A DNA stretch of 5,077 bases, taken from positions 1 to 5,077 of the forward strand of contig JAGVBM010000304.1 of the NCBI GenBank assembly GCA_020059765.1. The letters are read 5' to 3'. Every line of letters starts with the position of its first letter. Within the stretch, counting starts at the first letter, position 1. Of this stretch, positions 5,045-5,077 are shown one piece after another. The position numbers and the translations under genes were made by a program. This DNA comes from Bacillota bacterium. Its GTDB lineage: Bacteria > Bacillota > Bacilli > Tumebacillales > Effusibacillaceae. Under the pieces are notes generated by a model that saw only the letters and a program-made list of their open reading frames with translations, made no database searches and was not told the origin of the DNA.

Positions 5045-5077
5045 GGCTTCGCCTAGCCTTTAGGCGCAGGCGAAGCC
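5045..5077 (-). terminator. Strong nested hairpin at the right edge, likely terminator of an upstream unit
   Basis: GGCTTCGCCT (5045-5054) pairs perfectly with AGGCGAAGCC (5068-5077), and an inner GCC/GGC (5056-5058/5063-5065) closes a TTTA loop. On the minus strand the stem is followed by AAGTTTTCTTT (5034-5044), which fits a terminator for a minus-strand gene beyond the window. The sequence ends exactly at the arm, so it cannot be seen whether the stem extends or whether a T-run on the + side makes it bidirectional. Confidence 0.6.

Overview
The window looks like chromosome of a spore-forming Bacilli species with roughly 50% GC. The evidence is strong AGGAGG-type ribosome binding sites, a Bacillus-style PhoP box, a lipoprotein of the Gram-positive type, a secreted GH18 enzyme of the spore cortex-lytic/YaaH type, and two small proteins that look like spore products. 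The genus cannot be fixed from the sequence; Alicyclobacillaceae or Paenibacillaceae-like Bacillales are plausible guesses.

Left part (1-2955) is a phosphorus-related module. The tail of an unidentified + strand frame ends at 117. It converges on a CpdB/UshA-type metallophosphoesterase-nucleotidase gene (129-1718, minus) that has no signal peptide. A 220-bp divergent intergenic region follows. On its + side it carries three to four TTTACA-like hexamers spaced 10-11 bp just upstream of an extended -10 (a candidate Pho box). These drive a phosphate/phosphonate/phosphite substrate-binding lipoprotein gene of the PhnD family (1939-2886). No permease or ATPase gene follows: a bidirectional terminator closes the unit at about 2919-2955. 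The inferred role is phosphate-starvation scavenging, with uptake of a phosphorus oxyanion or phosphonate by the lipoprotein and release of phosphate from cyclic or 5'-nucleotides by the hydrolase.

Right part (2964-5077) is all on the minus strand and looks sporulation-related. In transcription order, from the right edge, it holds: a hairpin at the window edge that probably ends an upstream unit; a 116-residue protein with an LSm/SH3-like N-terminus, a hydrophobic glycine-containing segment and a Tyr-Pro-Gly tail; a 39-residue single-span hydrophobic protein resembling YjcZ-type sporulation peptides; a rho-independent terminator; a leader with an 18-bp imperfect inverted repeat; and a secreted SH3-GH18 glycoside hydrolase that converges on the phnD-like gene.

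There is no stretch over 300 bases without a gene. I see no tRNA, rRNA, CRISPR array, insertion sequence or phage gene, and no clearly new multi-gene system. The most interesting items are the orphan Pho-box-linked binding protein, the pair of small sporulation-like genes, and the inverted repeat in front of the GH18 gene.
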